A DNA stretch of 64,000 nt from Epiperipatus broadwayi (lineage: Eukaryota; Onychophora; Udeonychophora; Euonychophora; Peripatidae), in contig JAQFVV010012398.1 of the NCBI GenBank assembly GCA_028023455.1, forward strand, positions 6,840,682 through 6,904,681, in the 5' to 3' direction. Shown here piece by piece: positions 63,350 through 64,000 of the stretch. The notes beneath the pieces were generated by a model, which saw only the letters and a program-made list of their open reading frames with translations, ran no database searches and had not been told where the DNA came from. The position numbers and the translations under genes were made by a program. Numbering within the stretch: position 1 is the first letter of the stretch; each line of letters opens with the position of its first letter.

Positions 63350-64000
63350 ATGTTCCTGGTATAGGAATGCCTGTATTTCAAATGTTTGATAATTAATTAA
63401 TAAATTGTATAAACAATTAATATAATATCCAGAAATATTTTCAGTTATTTTCATAACATTCTTCAATTTATTTCCAGTTGAAGAAGATTACGAGAATAAC
63501 TGAAAATACTTTTGCCTATTATAATACTTATTTGCAAAATTTATGCATTCACCGTTAATACTTAAAATGTTTAATAAATGAGGATAACTGTCTAAACAGT
63601 TTTATTTTTACTTACAAAGCAAAAGTTATAAAGCCAAAGTTTGATTTCTCCCACAAAGGGAAATATTAATTGATTCCATTTGTAAGTTGCCATAATGTCC
63701 TTTCACAATCTCCTGTCTGAAATTTGAAGATTAAGCATTGATTCATTATTTTAATTAGAGATTTGTTTGAAAAACATCATGGTCAGATTCTATATATCTA
63801 AGGTAAATTTCAGTAATCAGCAGTTTTTCTTTTCTATTTATCCAGCATAATGAAATTTCAATGCAGTTTGAATAAAGTGAGAATCCAGATTCCACTTTCA
63901 AGAAAAACTGATTCTATATAGGTGTTTGCTTCTTGTTTTTGAATACCTTGTCTTTATTTACACAGGATTTGATAATCTTCTTTTAACACCTTTAAATCTT
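63350..64000. other. AT-rich edge of window, nothing recognised
   Basis: No ORF or repeat boundary of note. Confidence 0.4.

Overview
This window looks like nuclear DNA of an invertebrate animal. It is strongly AT-rich, has no operons and no long ORFs, carries GT-AG introns and several microsatellites, and is packed with decayed retroelements: Penelope-like elements, RTE and other LINEs, a tRNA-derived SINE, and LTR-like and foldback elements. I cannot name the species. A mollusc or chelicerate would fit the repeat mix and the glycine/tyrosine-rich secreted protein, but that is inference.

Only one host gene is well supported. It lies on the minus strand, with coding ends at 42270 and 55205, and is invisible as a single ORF because two of its coding exons are tiny. 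Exons of 28, 29 and 243 coding bases join in frame into a 99-residue protein: a signal peptide, a G/Y/L repeat domain, and a short polar C-terminus. Introns of about 5.5 and 7.1 kb hold an RTE LINE, GATA and AAT microsatellites and several palindromic elements.

Layout. 0-7.4 kb: mostly featureless, with a SINE (978-1086) and the start of an LTR-like element (1625). 7.45-11 kb: degenerate plus-strand LINE. 11.26-22.3 kb: a minus-strand LINE split by a 9.1-kb insertion made of two head-to-head Penelope-like copies, themselves hit by a 780-bp foldback element, a 4.3-kb LTR-like element, an unidentified 0.9-kb insert and a hammerhead-like foldback element. 22.3-33 kb: an old duplicated segment (22.3-28.7 and 29.6-33.0), interrupted by a foldback element carrying a GC-richer 2.5-kb element, plus a large TCTA/TCTG microsatellite. 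33.67-36.03 kb: LTR-like relative with 575-581 bp terminal inverted repeats. 36.35-37.44 kb: tandem and inverted Penelope terminal repeats with hammerhead-like cores. 40.77-41.40 kb: second foldback element with a 14-bp target duplication. 42.1-55.4 kb: the secreted-protein gene. 55.5-64 kb: intergenic, with four more palindromic elements.

The most unusual theme is the number of large palindromes whose arms carry hammerhead-ribozyme-like cores (CTGATGA, hairpin, GAAAC) or end at clean 8- to 16-bp target duplications. All statements about homology come from reading motifs; no database search was made.
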